A DNA stretch of 64,000 nt. Source: Pogostemon cablin. Lineage: Eukaryota; Streptophyta; Magnoliopsida; Lamiales; Lamiaceae. Positions 22,246 through 34,358 of the stretch are shown piece by piece. The stretch's first letter is position 1, and each line of letters opens with the position of its first letter. The stretch is from contig CM043009.1 in assembly GCA_023678885.1 (NCBI GenBank), forward strand, positions 16,423,117 through 16,487,116, written 5' to 3'. Both the position numbers and the translations under genes were made by a program. The notes beneath the pieces were generated by a model. That model did not search any database, had not been told where the DNA came from, and saw nothing but the letters and a program-made list of their open reading frames with translations.

Positions 22246-23198
22246 AATTATTACTTACAAATAATATAGAAGAAAGACAACACAACAAACAACTAGGGCT
22301 TGAGATTCTGAGAAGAACACGTAGAGCAACGTAAGGCTTGAGAAGAACGCGTAGAGCAGCGCCGACAGCTACGGGATTGAGACGAGCGCGCCGACGGGGA
22401 TAACTAGGAGGAGTGCTGACGGAATTTCAAAGAGGTAAATGAAATTTGAAACTTGAATTGAAAGATTAGAATTTGGAAACACAAATCTAGGTTATCCGTA
22501 ACTTTGTATTTTATAATTGATAACTAATAACTTAGTTGCTTTGAATTCATACTCTTGATACACACTGTCAGAGCAACAACCCCACCACCCAAACATTCTC
22601 CCCCCAATTCAAGAAAATGAATACAAAAAATACCCAAAAACTTGGAATGAATTTACATAATCGTGAGAAGAAAGAAAACGATGTTATTGCTGAGGGGGAT
22701 ACAAGAAGAGCCCCCAGAAGAGAAAGAGAAAGATAGTTGCAGGTGAAGAAAAGTAGGAGTCTTTTACTTTTTCTCAAGTAGAGTAAACAACCCCCAAAGT
22801 TGATGATGTTTGGAATTTTCCAATGCTTTTAATTCTTCAATAAAGAATTGACCACCACTTTTATTATTTTTACTATTTTTAAACTATTCCATTGGTGCTT
22901 AAAAAATAAGCTCTGCAATTCAAATTAGGTCACAAATTTTCATTATTTTGTCCACTAAATAAATCTATTAAGTTACTTAAGCTGTTAAGCAAATATTGAT
23001 CAAAAGTAAATATTTTTTAAACATTTTCAATTCAGTAATTCTCAACTCCCAATAGATTTTTATCTGAAGTTGGTGCACCCAGTCATGTTTCCTACCCAAA
23101 TTAAAATGTTTATTCATTATTTGCCAATTTTGGGCTTTATCTTATGTTTTATTATTGTAGCCTATTCTGCTCCTTTTGTTAATTTTTCTATCTAACCG
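22246..23198 (+). other. 5' non-coding part of the hAT element
   Basis: No gene recognised. It lies between the subterminal repeats and the likely transposase start at 23199. It probably contains the leader and promoter of the transposase. The minus-strand frame at 22568-22777 is leucine/phenylalanine-rich with no homology I recognise. Confidence 0.45.
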
Positions 23199-25285
23199 AT
23201 GGACTCCTCATCAAGTGGCCAAAAATCTAACACCACAATTAGTTCCACTCAATTAACTGTCTGATCCAAAACGGATCCAACTTGGTCTCATTTTAAAAAG
23301 AACCTTATTGATGGAAAGAGAAGTTGGACTTGTTTGCACTGTAATAATACTTGGAAATGAGGGGGAATCAATAGGATTTAGAAACATTTAGCAGGTTGAA
23401 GAGCGGATATTTCTTCTTGCAAAAAAATTCCATTTGATGTAAAATACCAAATGGAGCAATCACTGAAGGACATAGAAGAAGAAAAAGAAGCCCCACCTGC
23501 AAAATCTATGGGAGAAGATAATTTTTACAATGCAGATGATGTTGAGGAAGAACTTAATACGCTGGAACTCAATGCACAAACTCAAAAAAAGTTCCAAAAT
23601 CATCAGGAAAGAGAAAGCGAGATCAAAAGCTCCCACAATTCTTTGCTCCAAGAACCACACCCGGTGCTCAACCTTCTATCAAAAGTGTTCTTGTAAGTAA
23701 AGAAGTTTTATATAATGTTGATATGGTTGTTGCTAGATTTGTTTACAATGATTGTCTCCCAATGAATGTAATAAATTCTTCATACTTTCAAAAAATATTG
23801 GATGATGTTGCTGCTATAGGCCCTGGTTATAAATTATCAAAATATGATCAAGTGAGAACAAATTTAATGGGGAATGTGAAAAAAGAAGTTGAGTTATTGC
23901 TTAGTAATTATCGAAAAGTTTGGGAAGATAGTGGTTGCACTATTATGGCTGATGGTTGGCAAAATAGATCTAACAGGCAACTCATAAATTTTATGGTTTA
24001 TTGCAAGAGAGGAACTATATTTGTGAAATCGGTTGATGCTTCTGATATTATGAAAGATGCCACCACACTTTGTAATTTGTTTGTTGAGTTGGTTAATTGG
24101 GTTGGAGCTAGTAATATTGTTCATTTTGTGACTGATAATGGAGCCAATTATAAAGCTGCTGGTGTCTTGTTGAATGCTGAGTATCCTTCCATTAAGTGGT
24201 CACCTTGTGCTGCACATTGTTTGAATTTGGTTCTTGGAGATATTGGTAAAATGAAGCTTGTTTATGATCTTGCAAAAAAGGCATCTTCAGTTACCAAGTT
24301 TGTTTATAATCATGCTTTTTTGCTTGCTTGGTTGAGAAAAGGAGAAGGATGGAAAGAAATTATACGTCCAGGACTAACTCATTTTGCTACAACATTCATT
24401 GCATTGAAGAGTATTCTTGAACATCAACATGATTTGTAAGCTTTTTTTACTAGTAAGACATTCAGAGATTCTCGATACTTCAAAGATAAAAAGGCAAGTG
24501 CAGTCTTAGCAGTGGTTCTTAATACAAAATTTTGGAGTGATTATGTTGTTGTAGTAAGTGCTGTTGCTCCACTTATACGCGTGTTGCGTATAATGGATAC
24601 TGACAGAAGGCCTCTATTGGTTATGTTTATGATGGAATGTATCGTGAAAGGATGTCTTTAAGAATAAGACAAAATTGTACAAGCCTTTTACAAGTATTAT
24701 CAAGGCAAGGTGGGACAAACAACTCAGATGAGACATTCATGCTGTAGGTTATCTTTGCCCTACTTTTGCATATGACAATGAGAACATGTGCAAAAAGAAA
24801 GAAAAAATGAATGGTTTTATTGAAATGGTCACCACCTTTGTTAGAGACAAGGCTATTCAGAGGAAGTGTATTGATGAAGTGAACATATTTCAAGACAGAT
24901 TAGGAAGCTTCAGTCGTCCAATTGTTCTTGAATCATCAAAGACTATGCAGCCAGGTAAATGTTTATACTTTATATTTATATATGCCAAATTTGCATTCTT
25001 AGTTTTTAGTTTTTAGTTTTACTATGATTAGTGCTCATTTTTTGTTACATCATTTTTATGTATTCTTTTGTAGATGAATGGTGCAAATTCTTTGGATGTG
25101 ATGCTCTAAATTTACAAAACTTTGCCATCAAGATTTTAAGTCAAACTTCTTCTTCTTCGGGATGTGAAAGAAATTGGTCTGTGTTTGAAAGAATACATTT
25201 TAAGAAGAGAAATAAATTGGAACATACAAGATTGAACGAACTTGTCGTTATTCTTTACAACTTACGTTTACAAGAAAGAGACTAA
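23199..25285 (+). pseudogene. hAT transposase (BED finger, DUF659, dimerisation domain), broken
   Basis: A likely start at ATG 23199 (MDSSSSGQKSN) leads to a BED-type finger, WSHFKKNLIDGKRSWTC and LHCNNTW, then a decayed INRI.KHLAG, with stops at about 23268, 23360 and 23380. The frame at 23451-23694 (SLKDIEEEKEAP) breaks before 23723. The core 23723-24439 is intact: CTIMADGWQNRSNRQLINF, then KSVDASDI, HFVTDNGANYKAAGVLL and PCAAHCLNLVLGDIGK, the DUF659/hAT catalytic region. 24440-25030 is broken, with an intron-like gap at about 24956-25073. The hAT dimerisation domain follows: SQTSSSSGCERNWSVFERIH. Cannot make a full protein. Confidence 0.9.
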
Positions 25286-25813
25286 TTCTTTAATTTAAAT
25301 TTTTTTCTTTAAGAATTTAGATTCTAACTTATAAGACTTATTATTGTTGTTTTTTTTAATGTTTTTCTTTATGTGAGGCTTGATCTAAAAAGGATTTGCA
25401 ATGATCCCGTTGATTATGAAAGCATTGACAAAACTGAGTTTTGGGTTGTGGAAGATTAGGAAGAAAATCCTTCACCTATATTAGATATTGACGAGTTGAA
25501 CAACATGCTTTATGGTGAGGATGACATTCCAATAATTGCTCCCGAAGAAGGTATCTCATTATGTTTTTGTAAACATGCATGTTCAACAAGTTAAAAAATA
25601 TGGCCATATTCTTTTTCTTGACTTAGTAGTTAAATACATTTGAATGATTAAATTGATTTTGCCTTCTAAAGCCATATCTTTCTTTTTATAAATTTAGATC
25701 AAGTTGGAAATGAAGTGCAACAAATGAATCCATTGGAAGATCTCCATGAAAATGATGATGATGGTGGTCTTGTGGCAAGAATGGCTCAAGAATTGAATGA
25801 TGGAGATCAATGA
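25286..25813 (+). pseudogene. C-terminal tail of the hAT transposase, probably in separate exons
   Basis: About 25375-25550 gives an acidic tail in short frames (LDIDELNNMLYGEDD). After an intron-like AT-rich stretch, 25699-25813 gives an acidic frame ending in MAQELNDGDQ and TGA at 25811-25813. Plant hAT proteins of this type end in such an acidic tail. Splice sites were not resolved. Confidence 0.5.
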
Positions 25814-26267
25814 TCGTTTTACTTTGTCAATTTAGAACTTATTATTGAAATTTAAGACATAATTATGGACTATATGTATTTTTAGATTATGTCTTTAGTT
25901 GGTGTATGTTTGTTGGATTTCTGCCTTGGATTATATGTGTTTTTAGATTTCTTTTACTGGAATTTCGATCTAATCCCCTTGTGCTGGTCATTTGTTCATT
26001 TTGTTGTGGTATGTTATGTATTACTATATTATTGATAGTTATTGCTGTGGTAGATAGAATTTAGAAATGTAACCTTGCTGCTATTTTGAATATTGCTATG
26101 ATAACTATAACTAGAATCATATAATGATAGAAATATAGAAATAGAATATAGAATCTTGGTGCTATTTTGGATTTTTTTGAATTATTTTTAGCCTTTTCAA
26201 AAGTATTTGATGATTTTTTAATTATTTAATTAATTTATTTAAATTTAAATATGTGTTTATTTATATA

Positions 26268-26540
26268 CTCCCTCCGTCCCAACTTCAACTTCACACTTTC
26301 CGTTTTGGTCCGTCCCAATTTCAACTTCATATTTCCATAAAAGGAAAAGGTACATAACTAATATCCCCCTAACATACTTTAATTTCAAAATTGCCATCAC
26401 ATTTTTAACACACATAACATACTTTATCATTTATTTATTACCCAAAAATACCAAACTACCCCCAAAAGTTACTCAAAAAGTGATTTTTCTTAATTTACGT
26501 GCGTACAGTAAATATGAAGATGAAAATGGGACGGAGGGAG
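26268..26540. mobile_element. Stowaway MITE nested in the hAT element
   Basis: Ends CTCCCTCCGTCCC and GGGACGGAGGGAG, flanked by TA on both sides. 273 bp, non-coding. Same family as 12059-12284 and 62985-63265. Confidence 0.92.
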
Positions 26541-26716
26541 TAATTATTTGTAGATTAAGTATATTAATGTAAAATTATATATAAAATAATAAATATAATT
26601 ATAAATATGTAATTTTTGTTTTTCCGGTTGAACCGCCAGGTCCGACCGATCCGACCTTGAATCGTTAGGGCCATCGATTTGGCATCCGGTCCGATTTTTT
26701 AATCATTGGTTTTACA

Positions 26717-29420
26717 TGCCTCCTCCATTGCAAGTCCGTACTCTGAAGTTTGAACTACCCCACTATTTAAATTTATTTTTTTAAATTAATTTTAATAATT
26801 AAAAAATAGTATGTCATATAAATTGCATACTTTATGAATATCACACTTTGAGCCCTAACTTGTTTAAACTAGCAACCGACGGCAGCTTATTCGAGCTAGC
26901 TGCATGTACTGGTTTCAATTTATTTCCTGTTTCATTCGTCAAGATCTCTCATATTGCCCCTGATTCCTCTATATAGCCGTTCAAATCATGCGCTTCTGGT
27001 TTAATGGCCATGGGTTAATCATTTCCGGATTATATTTCTGAACAAGAAATTTGAGTAATTGCCCATTAACTGTTTGATAAATTGCCTAAGTAAATAAGAT
27101 AAATTTTTAGAGTCGGTTTGAAAGAAACGACATTCTGATCTGAATATAGACTTTGATTTTTTGGGAATGGTTCTTTGGAGGTGAGATGTTTAGGGATACT
27201 TTTACAAGATAGTTATTTTGAGCTTTATTCCCATTTACATGAAAAAAAAAGGTGTAACCCACCATTAGGGGTCCCACCGCCCCTGTCCTGGGGATTGGTG
27301 GAGGAGGTAAATCGTAGAATGTGCCTCAAGTGGAGAGAGGGTTTGGTTAAAGGTATGCTCTGACAGTTACATTCTTAAAAGAATTCATTAGATAAATTTG
27401 TGCTTCTGTTTTTGAAGGGTTCAAGCTATTTTTCTGTTTTTTTATAATACATTCTTTCTTCTGTGGGTAATTGTTGGCATTTTTTTAGGGAAATTGTTTG
27501 AAGTCTCCATTTAATCTGCTTATATCTGAATGGGGGGCCGAGGGACGGCTTTAATTTGGCTTGCTTTTGTTATTTATGGTATTATGTTCAAATTGTGTGC
27601 TCCTGGTTTAATATTCTAAGTTTTTGCCCATTAACTGTTCCATAAATTGCCTAAGTAATTAAGATAAATCTACCTCTTCAAATTGAAAACTTAAAAGAGA
27701 CTTGATGTTGACTGAGGTGTTACCAGTACACTCTTTGTTTCTTTTGCCAATAATTAGAATCATATTTGTTCATTTTGCTTTGTTTATTTTCTTTCTTTTG
27801 TTGGCTTCATTTCTGGTACTATCAAACATCTAAATTTCATATGATTCTCAATTCTTGTTTAAGGTGAGATACAACTGGATGATTCAGTTAATGAGAGTTT
27901 GTTGAGGAGGAGAAATTTCAGAATGTGGGTCTGAGGTAATTATCCTTTCTTTTCCTCTCCCCCCCCCCCCCCCCCCCCCCCCTTAATGATTTAATTGGCT
28001 TTGACAATGACACAGAACAGGAATATATTTATTATTCTTTGTCTTCCAAAATTTTCTTTTGATTAATCACCTAATTAGTTTAATTTTAAGTAGTATCCCA
28101 CAATGTATGCCTTTAGATTCTACATATGTTTGGTATCATTAGTTGGAATTTTTGAATTTTGTGCATTTACTTTTCAAAAGAGGCCGCCAATGGATTTGTA
28201 AAAACTGTCTCTACTTAATTTTTTTAAAGATCCATTTAATAATTGGTATGATTATTGAAAATGTGAGCAAGAACTTTTAGGTGTTGAATAAGAATTCCAG
28301 AGGTTATATTTGGTCCTTTAATAAAATTTGGAATTGCCATAGATGGAAATTCTTGTGATCCATAAGCCAGCTTCTCATTTTAGACAAAAGAAAGGATATT
28401 GAATCCTGTTTCTGGACAGTATCAAATTGTTGAGGTCCAGTGCCTCTGTTGATTAGATTTAGCTGATGTGTTCAAACACCCTAATAAAATACATGAGATT
28501 TATTAGTTGATAATCATAAAAGTAAGCTAATCAGCTTGAGTGACAATATCGCTTTTCACCAATCAAAATTTCATGTGCGCCTGCGGAAGTGAGTTTTTAT
28601 ATTTTATTGATCAAAATTGGCATAGTACATAAACTTACAGAAATTTTAATTTTCTTACATTCACTAATCAAGTAGCAATGGACGGAAGTAAAGCCGTGAA
28701 TGCTCAAATTCATTTTACAGTACTATAACCAACCTTGTCATGGGTTGTGTATCTATTCTGTAGAGACGGCTTAAATCAGAAAATAAGATAATTAGATTTA
28801 TGAAGTTCTAAAATGTTAAAGAACTTTTAAAATAGATATTTGTTTTCTGTATGATTTTGCTTTGAAGCCCAACATCAATATTCTCATACTATTGCTGGTT
28901 GCATGTCAAATAGTTTGTGAGGAATTCGATCAAGGGGTCACTCAGTTCAAGCTAACATATTGTGTGCTGTTATATACGAGGGGATTTATCATGTGATTCT
29001 TTTCTTCCATTTGTTTTTAGGTTGCCTTTCATGTTTCATGAAGTCTAAATAAGATCCAAGTGGCACATTTTACATTTCGCCATTGTCTATGTACTCATAA
29101 ATTGTTTGGTCCCCTTTGTTTCAGAAATTGATCCTCAAATTCATCCATATGGTGTTAGTTTTTTAGTATTTATGAATGCACTTTTCTCTTTAATTTGGAG
29201 CCTTCATTTTTGTACAAGAGTATTTAAATCTTGACTCTGCTGCAACTTGTACAGACTTTGGAATTGAAAGTCTAAAATTTGAATTCTAGTTCATTTTTAG
29301 ATCCATTCCATGTGCCTCTTTTGTTTTTCTGTCAGAGGGGCTGGCTTATCTTCCTGCATTCCATATGTGGTTTTTGTATTATTCTTTTGTCTTTGGTTAA
29401 ATTTAATGGATATTCCACAG
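26717..29420. other. Intergenic or intronic stretch, no certain gene
   Basis: AT-rich with T-rich tracts and short frames only. A short frame at 27868-27930 (EIQLDDSVNESLLRRRNFR) is flanked by 'aaggtgag'-like and 'gggtctgag' sequence and could be an exon remnant belonging with the RAD17-like pieces downstream, but I could not place it. A 24-base C run is inside. Confidence 0.35.
27959..27982. repeat. (C)24 homopolymer
   Basis: 24 consecutive C. The exact length may reflect sequencing or assembly error. Confidence 0.9.
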
Positions 29421-29625
29421 ATTCCCCTAGGAACAAAGATCCATGGGTCGAAAAATATAAGCCTAGTTGCTCATAGGAACTAGCTGTTCATAAGAAGAAG
29501 GTAATTACTTCCAAATTATTTATATTTTCTTTGCTATGGATTTAACGAATTTAATATGTAATTTTTGCTCTTGTGGCAGGTCAAAGAAATATAAAGAAGG
29601 TTTGAGGAGACTCAGGAATTCTGTG
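29421..29625 (+). pseudogene. RAD17-like checkpoint protein fragment, two short exons
   Basis: An exon at 29421-29500 between AG and GT gives DPWVEKYKP, a stop at 29474-29476, then ELAVHKKK. A second exon at 29580-29625, after 'ggcag' and before 'gtattt', gives a VKEI...RFEETQE-like stretch with a stop. Plant RAD17 and related clamp-loader proteins have a (D/E)LWV-(D/E)KYKP...LEELAVHKKKVEEVK motif just before the P-loop. No P-loop or later domain was found nearby, and two stops are present, so this looks like a decayed fragment. The family assignment rests on this short motif. Confidence 0.55.
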
Positions 29626-31120
29626 GTATTTCTACTTACTTACCTGTCTTGTAGTTTTAGCATTTCTTCTTCATTGCTCTTGCATCTGTTAGTTCATATC
29701 TTTTCTTCCAATGGTGGTGCATCCTGTAAATAAGATGCTGCCACACCCAATGTTGATGTATGCTCAGTTGTTTTAGCTTTTAGTCGATTATATTTTTTGC
29801 TTCCTACTGATGAGTAGAGTTATCTGTAGATTAATATTTCAAGGCATCAAATTGATGAAATTCTCAAGACCGAGACATGTACTAGAAGTGAGGCTGCTAG
29901 TTACTTTCCCGAGTTCAATATATCAAATTCATCTAATGATAACGACAGGCAACAAGATTCCCTGTGCTTTCGTGTTTAGGATTTTAAATGCATCTTTAGG
30001 ACTTTTGGGTGCTGGATTTATTAACATACCAGTAGGAGCAGTGGTTTATAAAGGTTGCCCTAGTCCATGTTCTGGTCATCGGATGGTAAGTATGAGTTTT
30101 CTATATTGAGATGAATGGTAATAAAGGTTATTGCAATTAGAATTATTTTTGTATTTGACTTCCGATTTCGTTTGATCTTATTTCTCAGATTTGTTTGAAG
30201 AACTTTTAGATGGACACAGAGATTGGGATAACCAGTTCCATAATTCTTGAGTTTCCAAAATTACAGAGGTCTAACTTTGCGTGAGCTGGAAATTATGGAG
30301 TTAGAGGAATGTTTGCTTTTATTTATGGTGTGTAGGGGAAGATTTTTCTTTTATTTAGGGTTTGCTTTGAATTTCAGGTTTATAAAACTAGGATGTTAAT
30401 TGTTCTTTGTAGTGGCAAGAGATAAAACCTAGACAATGATGCATGTGGACAACCTTCAAAGTGAATTCCAGTTTTTTTTGTTTACCAAGATGAGGTGAGT
30501 TCCACTTTTCTGTATGTATTTCTTTCTTAATATAATTATATCTGTCTGTATGACTATGTATTTTATGGTACAAAAGTCATGTTATTGTTGATGTCGATAC
30601 GCTAAAAGTTATTGCATTCTCACATTCTCATTAGTGAAATCTAATTTTAGATTTATTTGTATTGTGGCTACTGAAAGGAGGTCTTATTATCAGATAAAAA
30701 TGTCTCTGGGAAAGGAATTGTTCATTCAGACATTTGGTGTCTTGATCCTAGAACCAAGAAATGTATTAAGGTATGTTTGCTTCTTTGGCTACTTATTCTA
30801 TCATTCTTTCACTGCAAGAGTTAATATGATTTAATGACCAAGCACACCAGTTTTTTTGTTGCCTTGCTTTAAATCGTTGTAATGGGTGACTTGGGTTTTC
30901 TTGGGTGCTCAATTTTTTTATTGAATGACATGACAGATCCAGGATCATACATTTGATAGTTTTTAATCTTAATCTGTATGATTTCCTGACAACTGCAGAT
31001 GCTAATTTGTGATATTTTGAGAATTTGAGACACCTTTTTTTGAGCCTGCAGATCATTTTTGTTCTAGTAGATTTATAAGAAAACCAACGTTGAGCTCCTT
31101 GTAGGATTATAAATAGACAA
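29626..31120. other. Stretch without a recognised gene
   Basis: Contains short frames (29810-30109, 30634-30834) with no motif I recognise. It might be the remains of later exons of the RAD17-like copy or a non-coding transcript. No conserved splice series was established. Confidence 0.35.
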
Positions 31121-31440
31121 AGTCTCTTGTGAGACGATGCATACGTGAGACGGATTGACCCATTATTAAAATATGATTATTATATACGTAAAGTATGATT
31201 ATTGGGTAATTAAAGTATGATTTACTAAAGTATGATTTTAGGGTGTTATATTATGATTCACTAAAGTATAATTATCGAGTAGTGAATCATATGATAACAC
31301 CCTAAAGTCATACTTTAATGCACCATTCATCATACTTTATAAATCATATTTTAACTGCTAATAATCATACTCTACCTATATAATAATTATATTTTAATAA
31401 TAAGCCGAACATCTCACATCACCCCGTTTCACAAGAGAGT
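31121..31440. mobile_element. Foldback MITE
   Basis: The ends AGTCTCTTGTGAGACG and (reverse complement) ACTCTCTTGTGAAACG pair, and the inner arms (TTATTAAAATAT... and AGTATGATT...) continue the pairing, so most of the 320 bp can fold into one hairpin. A second inner dyad is around 31235-31305 (GGGTGTTAT...ATAACACCC). No clear target duplication was found. It sits about 300 bp upstream of the zinc-finger start. Confidence 0.65.
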
Positions 31441-31449
31441 GCCACATAT

Positions 31450-31743
31450 ATATTTATATGTGTATATATATTTATATAATATCCTATGCCTTCACAACTA
31501 CAATCCAGCTACATACTGGAAAAGCTTTGTTTATATCTTCAGTGCTTAGGGTATTTTTGTCCCCATTTCCCCACTAAGCCCATCCCCTATTTTAACCACT
31601 CTTCATCTATTCTTGCAGAACACAAATTGCCATTTCCTTTTTCTTATCAACTTTGTTCTATCTAAAATGTTACTCATCTCATAGCTCACGAGTTGATTTG
31701 ATTAAACTATTCACAGATACGATCCTTCTCTCCCTTAAACAGA
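31450..31743 (+). promoter_or_regulatory. Likely promoter and leader of the zinc-finger gene
   Basis: TATA-rich sequence at about 31447-31482 precedes a pyrimidine-rich leader and the ATG at 31744. No other ATG-led frame of size intervenes in the same frame. The transcription start was not determined. Confidence 0.4.
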
Positions 31744-32301
31744 ATGTGGAAGAATCAGCAGATGTCCCAAGAAGAGGAGGACGAATCTTGGGAAGTTCGA
31801 GCCAACATCCTGGGATGCACGTGGCCACCACGCTCCTACACTTGCACGTTTTGCCAGAGGGAATTCCGCTCAGCCCAAGCCCTCGGTGGACACATGAACG
31901 TGCACCGTCGTGATCGTGCGAGGCTCAATGATGCGCCACCACTTCAGCCATCTCCCACCGCAGCACAACCGTCTCCCCCGGCGGCTCTACTTATCCAAGC
32001 GGGCCAAGAATTCTTGGCTAATGGGTTATGCCTTTTCTACTCTTTACCTAATCCTAATTCCCTGGTCTTTCCTAATCCTCCTATAGACTATCCGTTTCCT
32101 CTCCTTCCCATCTCACCTTCTGCAACAAACAAACCCACTGATACGACTGCCAACAGCGTCGTTTCCTCTGTCTGTCACTCCAGCAATACGGAGCCTTCAG
32201 CATCAAACAGCATTGAGAATAGCCGAGGCTATGAGGATTTAGTCATTGAAGATGAACTCGATCTTGAACTCCGCCTCGGACGAAGGACTCCGCCGTCATG
32301 A
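31744..32301 (+). CDS. SUPERMAN-type single C2H2 zinc-finger protein with C-terminal EAR motif
   Basis: 185 aa, intronless. A single plant C2H2 finger spans residues 32-54 (C34, C37, H50, H54) with the QALGGH core, read as FRSAQALGGHMNVHRRDRAR, the form seen in SUPERMAN, RABBIT EARS and ZFP10/11. A basic stretch follows as a nuclear-localisation candidate. Then comes a Pro/Ser-rich middle, and DLELRLG at 173-179 is a classic EAR repression motif that recruits TOPLESS-type co-repressors. The family are nuclear transcriptional repressors in floral, trichome or organ-boundary development. Which ortholog this is cannot be told. It looks intact. The overlapping frame at 31653-31913 is a shadow. 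Confidence 0.93.
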   Translation: MWKNQQMSQEEEDESWEVRANILGCTWPPRSYTCTFCQREFRSAQALGGHMNVHRRDRARLNDAPPLQPSPTAAQPSPPAALLIQAGQEFLANGLCLFYSLPNPNSLVFPNPPIDYPFPLLPISPSATNKPTDTTANSVVSSVCHSSNTEPSASNSIENSRGYEDLVIEDELDLELRLGRRTPPS

Positions 32302-33249
32302 CGGCAGCTGCTTAATCCATATAACATCCTCTTTCCTGCAAGATTCTGTCCGTTTATTTTCTTCTTGAACAACTCTTGCTAAGCTTGCATGTTTTTAATG
32401 CCATTTTAATCGTTTCATTCACTGTACATTTTTATATTCATGTAATTCGATTAACTGATCAAAAATGAGGAGCAGATAAATCTCGAAAGAGGTAAAAGAG
32501 GGGTCAATGCTCAAGATTAGGGTACGTACGAGTACAAATGAATCTTAGAAAAGAAATTTGGGAAAAAAGAGAAGGGGCTAGGTTTGGATTGGCAGTTGAT
32601 AAAGCTAGCAGTGCAGTGTCACTTTCTAACATTGAATTCTGAGCCTCTGAATGTATTTTTCCGTGGGGATTATTGCTATGTATCCAGAACACAACACTTT
32701 GGCCTCTTGCTGTCACTCTGCTCTACCTCGGTAACCACGATTTAATTATAAATTACTATCTGATTTTTTTTAAGAAAGTTTTATTCATGGTTCACCTTAG
32801 TCTGATCATACTAATATAAAACCCATTTAATCCCAAAGGAATACATTGTGTGATGTAAAACAAAATTGGTAAGCCTTGCTTTAACGCGGTAAGATAGTTT
32901 TCGTAACATTTCATAAAAGTAATGAAATTTCTTGGAGCAATCACTCTTTTCACACTGGTAATTTGTGCTAGAAGAAGTTTTTTAGTTGTATAAAGTAACA
33001 TAAAGAACTAAAGAATAGATATTTTGGATAAGTTAATGAAAAAAGAGAGATTAAATTGTTAGGCTGTGTAAAAAATAAGTGGCAATTCTGTAGGATTGTG
33101 ATGTTAAGAGGGTATAAATAATGTGTAAGTTGCTATTTTTAAGAAGCGAGCATGAGTGTTTTTAACAAAAAGAAATGGAAAGTATGAAATAAATAGTGCA
33201 TGGCATGGCACAGGTCAGTCATATTAGTGATCGAGCAGCCTTTAGCAAT

Positions 33250-33446
33250 CCGATATGTGCGATTTGCAAAAGACTTCAAAGGTGGTGTTTATACTAATCT
33301 CAAATTTTAAACTAAATTGCAATTAAAGTAAATGTAGTGGTTTCTCAGCAGCCCGATATGTGCGATTTGCAAAAGACTTCAAAGGTGGTGTTTATACTAA
33401 TCTCAAATTTTAAACTAAATTGCAATTAAAGTAAATGTAGTGGTTT
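33250..33446. repeat. Tandem duplication, about 103-bp period
   Basis: A 94-base block starting CCGATATGTGCGATTTGC occurs at 33250 and again at 33353 with almost no differences. Recent local duplication, non-coding. Confidence 0.92.
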
Positions 33447-33670
33447 TTCATGCAATGAACTTTAAAGACTAACACAAATTTTTATGCTAAACTAATGATA
33501 CAATCAAATATGATTTCTAGTACTTTATTTCTTATTATATCTTTAGAGTTTAATGTCTATTCTTAGGCTTTAGGATATTTAAAGTTATAATTGTCTTTAT
33601 AATTTTTAAATGTGGAGTGTTCAAATGAAATATGGTTCACAGGAGATTTTCTCAATATATGAAACACATA

Positions 33671-33774
33671 TACATTACCTAATTATTAAAATTAGGGTTA
33701 TTTTAGGGGCACCTGGTGCACCTTAGAATACATTACCTAATTATTAAAATTAGGGTTATTTTAGGGGCACTTGG
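33671..33774. repeat. Tandem duplication, 58-bp period
   Basis: The block starting TACATTACCTAATTATTAAA is at 33671 and again at 33729, each followed by GGGGCAC(C/T)TGGTG. Non-coding. Confidence 0.9.
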
Positions 33775-34358
33775 TGTATTGGTGCACCTTAGAATTCATA
33801 GGCTAAAAGTGTGAGTAGTAGTGGTTACTCTATTTAATTTTTAATTATTTAAATTAACTAATGGTAGGGATTCAATTGAAGTTTAATCTAACGACTGAAA
33901 TCATCCAGGTGCACCACAGTCAAACTCTTAAAATTAATACAATTTGTCATTAAAAAAAAAAAAAAAGGCCGGGGGTGCGCAAATTCTAAATCCGTGCCAA
34001 AGTGGATAGGATGAGAATGCAGTCTTCTTTTATATTAGTTGTATGTATCTTAACATAAATATTCAAATTTATTTAGTACTATATATTTTATAGTCAACTC
34101 GAGCAAACTTTAATGAACATTGTTCCAATTAGAGATCTTCTAGGACTGCATAGACATATGGGAATATGATCAAAATCTCTATGAACAAATCGTTATTTTT
34201 CTTTCCTTAGTGCCAAGATAAACATGAGTTATTAATCCTTGAGATAATTCTAAACAAGACACAACATACCATGGAAAAACAGTGTGAAGATTCTCTGAAA
34301 GAATCTTGTTTGCTAATTACTATGTGCATATATGTAGATATGTATGTATGTATATGTA

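Larger units (their letters stand above)
21998..26708 (+). mobile_element. Complete hAT transposon, transposase decayed
   Basis: A perfect 8-bp duplication GTTTTACA flanks it (21990-21997 and 26709-26716), the length typical of hAT. Ends: left CAATGTCTGAAAATCGGACC, right (reverse complement) CAATGATTAAAAAATCGGAC, imperfect inverted repeats. Subterminal regions on both sides carry related CCGGT/CCGACC words (22016-22170, 26625-26695). 4711 bp, with a transposase in the middle and a Stowaway MITE nested at 26268-26540. Confidence 0.92.
32302..34358. other. Intergenic stretch between the zinc-finger and PRAF genes
   Basis: Presumed 3' UTR of the zinc-finger gene just after 32301. The rest is AT-rich with two tandem duplications listed separately (33250-33446, 33671-33774) and a GGGGCACCTGGTGCACC-rich patch at 33700-33920. 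The A-run at 33952-33966 followed by 'ggccgggggtgcgc' may be a retroposed tail. No gene seen. Confidence 0.5.

Noticed and set aside
27959..27982. C24 run as a functional G-quadruplex or regulatory site
   Set aside because: A long homopolymer of uncertain length; nothing else supports a function and it may be a sequencing artefact.
29810..30109. 99-residue frame as an extra gene
   Set aside because: No motif and no clear start context; it may be remains of the RAD17-like copy or random.
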